The translations under genes were made by a program, and so were the position numbers. This document shows, piece after piece, positions 1 through 10,560 of a stretch of DNA of 64,000 bases. Numbering within the stretch: the first letter of the stretch is position 1; every line of letters begins with the position of its first letter. Source of the stretch: Istiophorus platypterus (Eukaryota > Chordata > Actinopteri > Istiophoriformes > Istiophoridae); assembly GCA_016859345.1 (NCBI GenBank), contig CM029121.1:26532527-26596526 (forward strand), written 5' to 3'. The notes under the pieces were generated by a model. It had not been told where the DNA came from. It was given only the letters and a program-made list of their open reading frames with translations, and ran no database searches.

Positions 1-93
1 GGAGGAGGCGCCGCCACGACTGAGGCTTCCCGGATTAGCAGGAGTTATTGAACGTGACATAAAGCCGGTTTCTCTCCTTAAGTCACAGAGGAG

Positions 94-125
<32 letters not shown>

Positions 126-187
126 TATATATATATATATATATAGATATATAGATATATATCTATATATATATATATATATATACA
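94..187. repeat. ATGT/AT compound microsatellite
   Basis: About eight ATGT units run into alternating AT, with a few GATAT and CTATAT interruptions. Confidence 0.95.
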
Positions 188-599
188 TGGTGTGTGAGGG
201 TGTGTGTGAAAGTAGTGTGTGTGAGTGTGCGCTAAAAACTTTCATAGGGTTACATTATTTTCATGTTATCTTGTGATTTTGTTTCCATAAAACTACTGAC
301 TATTGCTGCTTTAATGCCTAAATTATAAATTGCAACTGCTATTACATGGTCTAACTGCAACGGCTACCACTTTCTACTGAGGCACCCTTTGTTAAGTACG
401 TTGTGTATAAGTTCAACTAAATCAATCATGAATTTAACTAATGAACAGACATTAAAACATACAAGCGCATAGAGAAGAATTGTGTCTCAGCTTCGATGCT
501 CCTGCAGATGGAGTCTGCCCTTTGAAAATAAGAAAAGAAAGAAAAACGACCCCGCAGGTCGTCCGTTGAAGCAGCTTTTTAAGTGTGATAGTTACGTTT

Positions 600-790
600 C
601 TATCGGCGGGCGGCCCCTAGTGGCCGAAGTGGATACGACGGGAACAGAGGAGGAAGTCAGGTGACGGAGTATAGGGAGCGATAATTGATGTAACCGTGAC
701 GATGGCGGCCCCTCGGCCTTCGGGAAACATTTCCTTCAACCCAAAACGTGACCTTTTCCTGAACCTAGCCAAGCTTTTTCTTTTTTAAAC
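600..790. repeat. Decayed teleost-type interspersed repeat, copy 1
   Basis: A CCCCTAGTGGCC block, then GAGGAAGTCAG, then CAACCCAAAACGTGACC and TCCTGAACCTAGCC. The same ordered blocks, diverged, occur near 6245-6500, and the last part recurs near 8500-8610. The wording resembles a repeat I associate with many teleost genomes, but I cannot name its class. Confidence 0.5.
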
Positions 791-1286
791 TTTGACCGGC
801 TTTTTGGTCATAATCTACTGATGAATGTTGATTGTCCAGTAATAAATACTCATTAATTCTTTGTTTTCTAACGAGCCATTAGCTGTCATTAATTTCACTA
901 ATTAATTATTAATTTTACTAATCCACTAGATTAGTAATTTTTTTTTAATTATTTCTACAAGTTGGATCTTTGGTTCTATGGTTCAAAGAATCAAAGGGAT
1001 TTTCTCACTATTAATAGGAAATGATTCATGAATCACTAGTAGCCAAGATGATTTATTAACTGTTATTAACTATTAATTACAGCTTATAAGGCTTTTATAA
1101 AGGGCCTCTCATTAGGAAGTGGCACCAAAAGACTCAAATTAAAAACCCCTAACGCTCAAACACCAGGGGGCCACGGTCGGTGCCCCTGAGACCTCGGGGT
1201 CCTGCCCCTGGTGGGTCGTGCTGCACCGGCGGGTTCTGACCCGAGACACGTGTTAGTGTAGCCGGTGTGACGTCAACCGGTGATGG

Positions 1287-1609
1287 GAAGAGAGTAAGAG
1301 AGAGAGAGAGAGAGAGAGTGAGAGTGAGAGAGAGAGAGAGGGAGAGAGAGGGAGGGGGAGAGAGAGAGTGAAAGAGAGAGTGAGAGAGAGAGGGAGGGGG
1401 AGGGAGGGGGAGAGAGGGAGGGGGAGAGAGAGAGAGGGAGGGAGAGAGAGAGAGAGAGGGAGGGAGAGAGAGAGAGTGAGAGAGAGAGTGAGAGAGAGAA
1501 GGAGGGGGAGAGAGGGAGAGGGAGAGGGAGAGCGAGAGAGGGAGAGAGAGAGGGAGGGGGAGAGAGGGAGAGGGAGAGCGAGAGAGGGAGAGAGAGAGAG
1601 GGAGAGAGA

Positions 1610-1646
<37 letters not shown>

Positions 1647-1652
1647 GGGAGG

Positions 1653-1684
<32 letters not shown>
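1287..1684 (+). repeat. GA-rich polypurine tract
   Basis: About 400 bp of almost uninterrupted purine: GA dinucleotides mixed with GGAGGG and GTGA variants. It reads open in several frames as Arg-Glu or Ser-Leu repeats, which is a property of the dinucleotide and not coding evidence. It ends directly against the GC-rich region upstream of tafa5 exon 1, so it may be promoter-proximal. Confidence 0.95.
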
Positions 1685-1685
<1 letters not shown>

Positions 1686-1689
1686 GGAG

Positions 1690-2494
1690 TCGGTGCGGAG
1701 GCTGCAGTTCGCGGCGGATCCTCAGACCCAGAGGCAGCAACCGCATCACCTCCTCCTCCTCCTCCTCCTCCTCCTCCACTCTTCCCCACCACCACCACCA
1801 CCACCGCCGCCACCGCGGGGCAGCCGGGCACCGACCAGCCGGTCCGCGGGGGGACGACCTACCCGGCGGCGCTGGGGGGCGAGGCGACGGCGGAGAGACA
1901 TGCCCGCTGAACAGCTCCGTCCGGGCCCGGTGTCGGTTCTTCCACGTCTGGGGGGATTCAGGCGGACGAGCGGACGGGGACCCGCGATGGATCCGAGGCG
2001 CAGAGAGCTGTGAGCTGGAGGCGGAAACCTGGAAAAAACTGGAAAACTGGGGGGAAAAACACCAAAAACTTCAGGTCTGGAGATTTTTCCGCGTTTTGAT
2101 GATCGTGCTGCGGTGGAGGGGATCCCCCCGCGCGTCTGCCGCCGCCGCCGCCGCTGCGCCTGCGTCTGCGTCCGCTGCCGGTCGCCGCTGCGCACCGTGA
2201 CGCGCCGAGTGGCGCGGCCAGGACCCCGGCAGCCTCCCCCGGAGAGTCCGGGGACGGACCCCGACGCCGACGCCGTCTGCGTCGCCCAGGCTTCCCGTCA
2301 GCCCAGGCTCTCGCGCGGTCTCGTGTCCCGGAGATGCCGCCCGCCCCCCGCCTCCGTCCCCCTCTGGATCGGAACGGGATGGATGCGGCGTCGTGAGGAG
2401 GCACCAGCCTGCGGATAATCTCAGCGCGGACTTCCTTCTCTCGGTTATTGTTTCTCTAATCTCTGGCTCCCGGTGCGGCTCGCGGCTCTCCCTC
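1690..2494 (+). promoter_or_regulatory. tafa5: GC-rich presumed promoter and 5' leader of tafa5
   Basis: A CpG-dense block of about 0.8 kb lies immediately upstream of the first coding exon, unlike the AT-rich sequence further left. It begins with CTC and CCA triplet tracts (1749-1816) after the GA tract. CpG density continues across exon 1 to about 3000. I see no convincing TATA box. A CpG-island promoter with diffuse initiation is the natural reading, but the transcription start and any untranslated-exon boundary cannot be fixed from sequence alone. Confidence 0.5.
1900..2396 (+). other. Upstream ORFs in the presumed 5' leader
   Basis: Three short ATG-to-stop frames precede the tafa5 start: 1900-2013 (37 codons, with a second in-frame ATG at 1987), 2099-2200 (33 codons) and 2334-2396 (20 codons, with a second in-frame ATG at 2376). 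All stop before the main ATG at 2495. They matter only if transcription starts upstream of them. If it does, they could lower translation of TAFA-5, whose own start has a poor context (C at -3, C at +4). Confidence 0.35.
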
Positions 2495-2585
2495 ATGCAG
2501 CTCCTCCGCTTGGCCTGGGCTCTGGCTGCCGCCGCCGTCTCCTTTCTGCTCCTGCTGCTCCTCCACAACCAGATCCTGAGAGAAG
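2495..2585 (+). CDS. tafa5: tafa5 coding exon 1: signal peptide
   Basis: Encodes residues 1-30 and the first base of codon 31 of TAFA-5 (FAM19A5), a secreted chemokine-like protein. The peptide starts MQLLRLAWAL, continues with an Ala-rich and then six-Leu hydrophobic core (about residues 7-23), and ends HNQILRE. This closely parallels the short human TAFA5 isoform as I recall it (MQLLKALWAL start, FLKEG end) and is a classic signal peptide. ATG 2495 is the only in-frame ATG after an upstream GTG-initiated extension at 2393, and it matches the human start. The donor is AAG|GTACGG, leaving phase 1, and joins 17091 to make Gly31. The longer human isoform uses a different first exon; I did not find a counterpart here. 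Paralogue a or b is unresolved. Confidence 0.93.
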
Positions 2586-3140
2586 GTACGGCTCCGTGGT
2601 CCGCTCACAGACCGAGGGGTGCTGTGTGTGTGTGCGTGCGTGTGCGTGTGTGTATATGTGTGCGTGGAAGGTCGAACCGAGTGTTTCCAAAAAGCCTCAA
2701 CAGGTCACAGAAAAGGTGTAAAAAAGGAAAAGAAAGACGCTTGAACGTCTCTGTTCAGGTGGTTGTTGGATCCTGCTCCGCGCGGACTGACGGGGTTAAA
2801 AACGTGCACGCGTGCGCTCACTCGTGCACGTTTTTGCGCACTTGTCGTCGCGTGCGGGCAGTGGGAGATGTGGTGATAAAGGCGCGAGACGGAGCAACGG
2901 GTGAAGCGGCGGAGGTCGAGGCGGGAAGGTTGGTTCGGACCCGCCTGGACCGGACCGGACCGGACCGGGACCGGGACCGGGTCGGGCTGTGGCGCAGGAG
3001 GCGGGCTGGTTTCCGGAGAAGCTCCGCTGAGTTATTATTTATTTTTTTAAAAGTGGAAGAATCCAGAAAGCGTCGAGACCGACGAGTGAGCGGGAATACA
3101 CTGTGATTCAGCCTCTCTCTACCTGACTCTCTCACCGCGC

Positions 3141-3142
<2 letters not shown>

Positions 3143-3178
<36 letters not shown>

Positions 3179-3700
3179 CGCGCGCTCGCTTTGTGAGGAC
3201 GCTCTTTGACACGATGCATTCCCAGGCCTGGCCCATAACCTAAACCCGATTCTAACCGAACCTGGTTCTAACCAGAACCCTTAAACCAAGTCTTAATTCT
3301 GAAACGGCTGTTTAAAGGTGCATGTCTGATAATGAGAAGTGGCCTAAACGTCTTAGGTCCCAAGGTCTAAAACCCAACGGTCCTCACATTGACTGATCAT
3401 ACGAGTACACACACATTCACACACGTTCGCGCAGCCATTCTTGTTAGGACATTGCACTGACTTCCATTCATCGAGGACGATTAAACCTAGACCTTAAACC
3501 AGGACCTCAACGGCTTTGGTCCCCATAAGGTCCGGTCCTCATGAGGTCAGGGTTTATACAGGAAAAGGTCCCAAAGAGGTAACAAAAAGGCACGCGCACA
3601 TACACACACACATACAGACACACTCATACACACACACACACTCATACACACACACTCTCATACACACACATACACACACACTGCAGTCAGCTTTCCCCAA
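3143..3700. repeat. CA microsatellite plus teleost-type interspersed repeat
   Basis: A perfect CA run at 3143-3176 is followed by CTAACC-like words, AACCAAGTCTTAATTCTG, a CA patch, GTTAGGACATTGCACTGACT, CTTCCATTCATCGAGGAC and GGTCCCCATAAGGTCCGG, then another CA tract (about 3590-3690). This order of blocks (TAACC-rich, 'aggacattgcattgacttccattcat', 'ggtcccca') is one I recognise from a very common fish repeat. Its class is not clear to me. Confidence 0.6.
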
Positions 3701-4413
3701 CACTCAAACGTAAGTTAATGCAGCATCATAATTCAAACTGCATTACATTAAAATACATACAGCAATAGGTCACATATACATAATGAAATAAATAGATTAT
3801 AAAAAAACAACATCAAATGACAGAAGAAGAGAGGATAAAGAAAAATGATCAGAATGAGATGAACTTTCATTGGTTTCGACTCATAAAGGCAGAGTTACAA
3901 GCTGCTCCACTGACCAGCCGTAACATAATCACCACGGAAAAGAATTTCAGCCAAATGTGGAGAGAAATGAAATAAAACACAGACAGCAACATAAAACCAG
4001 TGGAGCGATATGTAATAAAACCCAGCGTCTATGCAGGTAGGTCAAAAAAATCAGCACCGCCCTTCGTCTCCGTCTAATTATCTTAACGTGGGAATGTGCA
4101 ATGTCGTCGCTGTCACTGCATCTTACATCGAGCTCGTTGGTCCTAGACGTGTCGACCGAGGTCGTCTCGTTAGCGGACGTCGTCCTCTGGGTCTCGAAGA
4201 CGGACGAACCGAGCCGAGTGACCGTGAACCCGGGGAGCGCGTCGAACCCGGGGTGTCGCCCCGAACCGACAGCCGTCCCCCGACGGGCGCCGCCGCTCTC
4301 GGTCCGAGGGGTCCGGTCCGGACCGGTGTGTGTGTCTGCCTATGTGAATGTGTGTGTGGAGACACTTACTCTGGGTTGAACAAGCACAGAGATGATCTTG
4401 AGTAATTTGGCGG

Positions 4414-4608
4414 CTGCCTGCCTGTCTATCAGTCTGTCTCTCTGCCTGTCTAACTGTCTTCCTGTCTGTCTGTCTCTCTGTCTGCCTGCCTGTCTGTCTG
4501 TCTGCTTGTCTGCCTGTCTATTTGTCTACCTGTCTACCTGTCCATCTGTCTACCTGTCTGTCTGTCTATCTGTCTACCTGTCTATCTGCCGGTCTGTCTG
4601 TCTGCCTG
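4414..4608. repeat. CTGT-type tetranucleotide microsatellite
   Basis: About 195 bp of CTGT units with many CTAC, CTGC and CTAT variants. The Cys-Leu-Ser frames through it are repeat artefacts. Confidence 0.93.
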
Positions 4609-5870
4609 AGTGTGCAGGGGATACAATCAGGAAACTTTCCGGATGTGTGGTCGAGATCAAAATGGAGCTGGGTCAGAGATGGGTGGGGTCCTTTTGGGGG
4701 GGGGGGGGGGGGGGGCTTGTCATCGCAGCTCACCTGCAAAACCAAACTCACTTCTCTCGTGTTGTGTGTTCCACTGCACCACACACACACACACCCACAC
4801 ACACACTGACGGGTGAAAGATGCTCTCTCTTTCATTATCATGCAAAGAAACAACAATGACGTCATTTAACATTAATTAAAGCCAAGTATCAAGTATCCAT
4901 CATCATCTTTAAATGTTGAACCTCGTATGATAATTCCACATTAATGTTAATTTCTAGGACAATACATAGAAATCTACGTAGTCGCCGTCGCTGCCGTGGC
5001 CTCCACCTCTGACCCCAAACCCTTCGCCCCTCGCTTCCTCGTGTCATCGTTTCTGCTGACGACCGACGAGAAAGCTCTCACCTCGGGACGCCGCCGCAGC
5101 TTTTCCACGGAAGCCCCGGCGGCGGCGGACATTCACGGATCCGTCCTCACAGAGATGGCCGAGCCTCCGGCGCGGCTTTGTTGTTTCGCCCCCCGTCGAT
5201 CCGGGCGCAGCTTCACCTGAGCTTCGACCCGCATTGACTGAATCGATGTAGAACTGCTCCGCGCGGCTTTTTAGCTCAAGGAGGACGAGGATGAGGGAAA
5301 AAAAAAGCGGCGGCGGTAATGATCCCCCCTTGATGGTTTTCTGGGCGTCAGGGCTGGTTTTTGTGCACGGCTCATTATCAGAGGTCCGTGTAATGTTGAA
5401 TTTATCTCTCGGCTGAGACGCTCGGCAGGAAAGCAGCAGCTCATACACTCAAAAAAAAAAAAAAATTAATATAAAGTGGAGTCGACAGTTTGGAGAACAA
5501 ACAGCGAATTAAATACCCAAGCTGAGACGCGCAGAGTCAATCATTATTTTCAATTTATCGTCTGCGAACGCTTCAACGATAAGTCATTTTAGTCATTTTC
5601 TGGCATTTAAGCAGAAACATTTTCTGGCTCCAGCTTCTCAAGTGTGAAGATTTGATGTTTTTCATCGTCATATATGATCGTAGGCAGAGTATTTTTAGAC
5701 TTTTGGTCATTAAAAACAAGACATTTCAAGACATCAGCCTGGATTGTGGGAAATTAGAGGTTTTTTTCTTCTTTTTTCTGACATTTCATGGACAAAACAA
5801 CTAGTCAATCATGAAAATGATGGTTAGTCGCTGCCTTGTGTTCCAGTTTGAGCCTCAGATGTTGGGTTTT

Positions 5871-6160
5871 TGGGATCACTTCTCCTGTGATGGAATAAAA
5901 ACGCCAGTGGCCAAAGTTTTCTGGAAACGTGTACAGAATAAAACCCAAAATTAAACCAATTTGCTAAAACGCAACTTTGCCTGAACCGGCTCGACATGAA
6001 GGAAAAACAGTCGAGATCTTGAGACTAGATTTTGAAACCGAGTCCCTCTTCAAGACCAGGGGCCACAGGACGGAGGAGAGAGGAGGGAGGAGGGAGGACG
6101 GATGAGGAAGGAAGGAGGACGGAGGAGGGAGGATGGAGGAGGGAGGAGGGAGAAGATATC
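5871..6160 (+). repeat. Interspersed repeat family A, forward copy
   Basis: Ordered blocks CTTCTCCTGTGATGGAATAA, AATTAAACC, AAAACGCAACTT, CTCGACATGAAGGA and GGGGCCACAGGACGGAGGAG, ending in a GGAGGA-rich purine tract. The same blocks occur in the same order on the opposite strand at about 10172-10560, so this is a dispersed family of unknown class. Confidence 0.65.
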
Positions 6161-6244
6161 TCGCCCATTGCTGCACAGACACTGACCTCTTTCCTTTGTT
6201 AAATACCTTGACTGATTAGCTAAACCTCATTTTGTGGTTTACGT

Positions 6245-6500
6245 TCTGTTGACAGCGCCCCCTAGAGCCCGTGGCTACTGTGGTGGCAGCAAAAGCAGGA
6301 AGTCAAGGGACGATTTTATGACAATTTTTTTGTTTCCTGCTTCCGACCAACAGTCGCCGTCGTTCTCTCGATCACGACAACAGTGATTCCTGAGCCTTGT
6401 GGTGAAGAAGCTCCCCAAACCTTCATGAAATGGTCATTTTACCCCCAAACTATGATCTTTCCCCTAAAACCAAACCAAACCTTCTTTTTAACCGCGATCT
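6245..6500. repeat. Decayed teleost-type interspersed repeat, copy 2
   Basis: GCGCCCCCTAGAGCCCGTGG, GCAGGAAGTCAAGGGACG, then CAAACCTTCATGAAATGGTC and ACTATGATCTTTCCCCTAAA. It shares the block order of the 600-790 copy and keeps more of the tail. Confidence 0.55.
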
Positions 6501-6544
6501 CTAACGGTTTTTACCTGTGGTAGCCTGGAGTCACTGTGAATTTT

Positions 6545-6800
6545 TCTGTATCAAACCAGGCCTGGACCTTTTCCGAACCTGGACCCAAGAGCTGTGAGAG
6601 TCTAAATGGAAACACAAAACCGTTTAAAAATGGCTGGTTCTAAACGGCACCAACGGACATGAGTGAACGGAAACAAAAAACAGGTTTAAAAAAGGCTGGT
6701 TCTAAACGGCACCAACGGACATGAGTCCAAGCAGAAACAAAAATCCGTTTATTAAGGCTGGGTCTAAATTGCTCCAATAGTCTAAACAGAACAGTCTAAC
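6545..6800. repeat. Three-copy tandem repeat of about 62 bp
   Basis: Units share GGCTGGTTCTAAACGGCACC followed by AACGGACATGAGT; the first two copies start about 62 bp apart (near 6632 and 6694) and the third is diverged. The left part (GGCCTGGACC, CCGAACCTGGACC, AGCTGTGAGAGTCTAAA) matches a second locus at about 53900-54010. Confidence 0.75.
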
Positions 6801-8499
6801 AGTCTAAACAGAAACACGAAACTTTAACGATGCTGGAGTCGCCATAGGTGGATGTGGTGCAACAAGATCAGATATTTTGGCAGAAAAAACAAGTTATCGG
6901 GAACATTTTACTGATCCGTTTGGTATGAGCGTAACACAGTAACACATTTGCGAGGTGCCAAACACTAGCAACAGCTAACAACAATATTCCTTACGTGAAC
7001 AGAAAACATGATTAGATCGCAGGGACGTTTCCTACAAAACGTTTGTGCTGTTGTTGTTTAGTTGTATAGAGATGTAGTTCCTAGGCGACAGGCTTGTTAA
7101 AAAGTTTGGGTGAAAAGTAGATTTTCTTTCAAAACCAAAACTGGATGTGACAATATGGATGTGATATTGTTTTAGTCATTGCTGTTTGGGAACTATGTGG
7201 CAGGGAATAAGTTAAAGCCCCCAGTCTCCGGTGTACGATGCAAACAATAAAAAGTCCTCCTGCTCCCCGAGTCTCGAGCATGAAACTCAGCGGTTTGTGT
7301 TTGGCAGCTGCCTCCCGACTCCTTCCCCGCCGGTATGCAGATGTTTCTAGATGAGCGGCGCCACCGCAGAAGGAGGAGGAAGAAGAAGAAAATCACCGAA
7401 TCCAGCAGCTGCTTATTAAAATTCATCAGTCGGCGCACAGAGCAGACTCCACCGAGCACGTCCGGGGGTTTCTCATGATGCTAAAGACTCTCATCGCTTC
7501 AGATTACATCAGATTAAACAGGTGAAATGTCTGATCGGTATTTCTCTCTCTTTTCTTTATTAAACTGGGTAAAGTGGTCGGTTGATGTCTCCGACGACGC
7601 AAACGAGGGGATAAGGTCCCAAAAATAAAACTTTAAAAGAACGTAAAGAACCAGTGTTGGCAGGTTGGGGTCTGTTCATTGATCAGCTCGGTGTGAAAAG
7701 CTTTAATGAACACAAACTGCAGACTGAATTTAATCCCCCTCACGCTCTCTGTTTACCGAGTTACTCCTTTTCCTTTCTATTTTTTTTCCTGCCTGCTCAT
7801 AAAGCTCATTTAGATCCTGGAAACAAGCCTATTTATGCAGCAGACATAGTGTTGCGCCTGCGGTGTGGAAAGCTTACCTAAGGAGCCTTCAAAGTCCAAA
7901 TTAATTCTCAATGCTCCATTAAGTTGAGCATATATTCATGGGAATTATGAGCGAAAGAGAAAATCAGCAGCTGAAAGGAAATTAAAAAAAAAAAACACAC
8001 AAACAGAAATTAAGGGAGCAAAAGGCTGCAGAGGGTGTAATAGGATTTGAATAAATTCATCAGTAGGAGGAACGAGGAAAGGAAAAGGTGGGGGGGGGGC
8101 AGCCCCAGAGTTTGACTGACGACGCTCTTCATTTACTGTTTCTCTGTCTTCTTTAAATTACAAAAGAAAGAGTCTTAAAATCGCATCTCAGCTGCGCAAC
8201 GGAAAAAAAAAGTCAAAACCCTGTCGTCTCGCCGGGACAAAGACGGGAAGAATGGCGGCTGCGTGATGGGGGAAGGGGGGGGATCCATAGCGACGCCGAC
8301 GAACTTGGACGCCGTCCTCCCGAGAGAAACCGCGACATCAGTCGGTTGGTTCGGGTGGGAAAAAAAAAGAAAAACGCCAAAAAACATCCGTTTGGAGTCG
8401 CAGCGCGGCAGCGATGATGAGCCGTGAAGTCTGCGGAGGCGCAAAACATCAGCCTTCTCCACACAAGCCAGCTGCTGCTTTTTCCCCCGTTGGTTTCTT

Positions 8500-8610
8500 T
8501 CAACCATGACAACGACGGTTCCAAAGGCGTGTTCAAAAGTCCCCTCACAAAATAGTCATTTTTAACCCAAACCGCCATCTTTCCCTAAACCTACCGGGCT
8601 GTTTTCACGA
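8500..8610. repeat. Decayed teleost-type interspersed repeat, copy 3
   Basis: CATGACAACGACGGTTCC, then AGTCATTTTTAACCCAAACC and GCCATCTTTCCCTAAACCTA. This corresponds to the tail of the copies near 600-790 and 6245-6500. Confidence 0.5.
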
Positions 8611-10171
8611 TATGGAAGAAAAAGACAAACAGTGACGTCCTGCTGACAGTCAAAATACAAATCAGTGAAATATTCACAGACGACGTCTTTATCGCGCCAC
8701 AGCTGGAACAACTGGGGCTTGTTCTTTTTTTTTTCAAGCCTGGATCAATTCTCTAGTCAGATGAATGACGCCATTAAAAAAAAAAAGAGGGTTGAAGAAC
8801 ACAGACGTGAGAACGATGTTCACGTTAGCGTTCACGTTAGCGCTCGCGCTCGCGCGCTAGCTCTCCTCACCGCTCCGCCCAGATCTGGTCTCCTCCTTCT
8901 GTGTGAAACTATAATTCAAAGCCTGCGCGTCCTGATTAATTCTCTAAATCTGATCCCGTTGTGCTTTGTCACGTTGTTTTTGTTTTATTTTGGTTTTTTT
9001 AATCAAACTTTTCCACATCAGCCAAGTGTCAAAACTTTGTTCGGTTCAAATGTTCGAGATTTATTTTTTTTCACATTTTAATTGTCTCTCTACTCTGGTT
9101 TTTTTTGTTCTTTGTTTTTTAATTGTTTGTTTTATTCACTGGATTTGAAAATGCACTTAAAAACTCGTGGTCGGTGAATCTCCGTCATCACGAGGCACGT
9201 CCCGTTTTCAAGGCTGCTCTCGAGCCACCGTGTCAAGCTTTTCCACCATCGAACGACCTTGACTCGTATTTTCTTTTTAAAACCCGAAATCCTTTTTTCT
9301 TTTTTTTTTTGACTTGTTTCCATACGGCTTTGGAGACGTCGCGTCCGACCTCGTGTTGGAATCAGAACTTATCGGCCGCCGCACAATAACAGGCTCATTA
9401 GCCGTCGCCGGATGATTAACGGACGGCCTGCCGAGTCCTGTCAAAACCAATTTCGGCCTCATCATTATCCCCCCCACCGCCCTCGTCTTCACTCTGAGGA
9501 CAAACGCAGTGACTCCAGCTTTTTCCTGCCTGTGATTGTTTGTTCCGTGGAGTCGGACTAAAAGAAATAAAAGATTGCAGATAGCAAAAAACTCGTACCG
9601 AACAGATGCCCCCCCCCGTGAACAGACGATGCATTGACGATGTGACCGGACGGGACACGCCGGCGGCGACGGCGGCGAGAGCAGAGCGCTGTAATCGATC
9701 CGAGATTACTGCTGTAAAACAACAACGGTTCGTAATAAAAAGAAGTTATACAGATACATATAAAGAATGAATAAAACGTCTTCTCAGGCCTTTTTCTTTA
9801 TGAAGGTGATAAAGAATTTGCTCCTGGTGTCAAACCCGCATCACGTTCCTCTTTAGAACCGGAGACGGCAAAAGAAGTTTTCTGACGAATTTAGCGGATT
9901 TATTAATAAACATGACATCATCAGGCTTTTGGAACCGAAGCACCGAGGCGTTTCGCTGTCGGAGCTGCTCCGGGTGGAGCCGGTTTTAACTGGTTATGGA
10001 GTCAGTTGGTTTAGTCAAGCGGCCCCTGAGGGGTCCCTCCGAACAAAGCTGGATTACAAGCAGGCAAAGCGGGGACCCCCAGAGGCCCCCCCCCGAAAGC
10101 CCCCGATTTATGCCATGTAATTGTAGCTAACACACACTAATGATATAATTAGCGCCACTGAAGTGCAAAGC

Positions 10172-10560
10172 CCCCCCCCCGTCCTCTGTCCTCCCCCCTC
10201 CCTCCTCCACCCCCCATCCTCCATCCTCCCTCCCTCGTCCGTCCTCCGTCCTCCCCCCTCCATCCTCCTTCCTCCCTCCTCCGCCCCCCCCCCGTCCTCC
10301 CCCCTCCCTCCTCCCTCCTCCGTCCTGTGGCCCCCCCTCTTGAAAAGAGACTCGGCGTCAACATCGACCGTTTCTCCTTCATGTCGAGCTCATTCGTGCG
10401 AAGTCGCGTTTTACCGAATCGGTTTAATTTTTTTTTTTCCTCCGTGTTTCCAGTTCTCAAGACGAAGAAAACTTCGCCAAGGTCGTTTTTTTACTCCGTC
10501 ACAGGAGAAGTGTGAGGCTGCGGCCAACAGTTTTTTTATTCCATCATCAAAAGGTTTGGC
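10172..10560 (-). repeat. Interspersed repeat family A, inverted copy, with pyrimidine tract
   Basis: Read on the minus strand it gives the same ordered blocks as 5871-6160, ending in the GGAGGA tract that appears here on the plus strand as about 160 bp of CCTCC-rich sequence (10172-10335). Two copies in inverse orientation about 4 kb apart. Confidence 0.65.

Larger units (their letters stand above)
1..1286. other. Upstream flank, no gene seen
   Basis: AT-rich to mixed sequence upstream of the tafa5 start region. It holds an ATGT/AT microsatellite near the left edge, a decayed interspersed repeat near 600-790, and a stretch around 860-950 rich in TTAATT-like words. No open frame here resembles a known protein. 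The 60-codon frame at 482-664 has no recognisable domain and partly overlaps the repeat. Confidence 0.6.

Noticed and set aside
1253..1910. Ser-Leu and Arg-Glu frames of 168-192 codons at the GA tract
   Set aside because: Pure dinucleotide-repeat translation, present on both strands.
2393..2494. N-terminal extension of tafa5 exon 1 from the in-frame GTG at 2393
   Set aside because: No ATG, and the extension does not look like a signal peptide. The ATG at 2495 matches the known human short isoform start.
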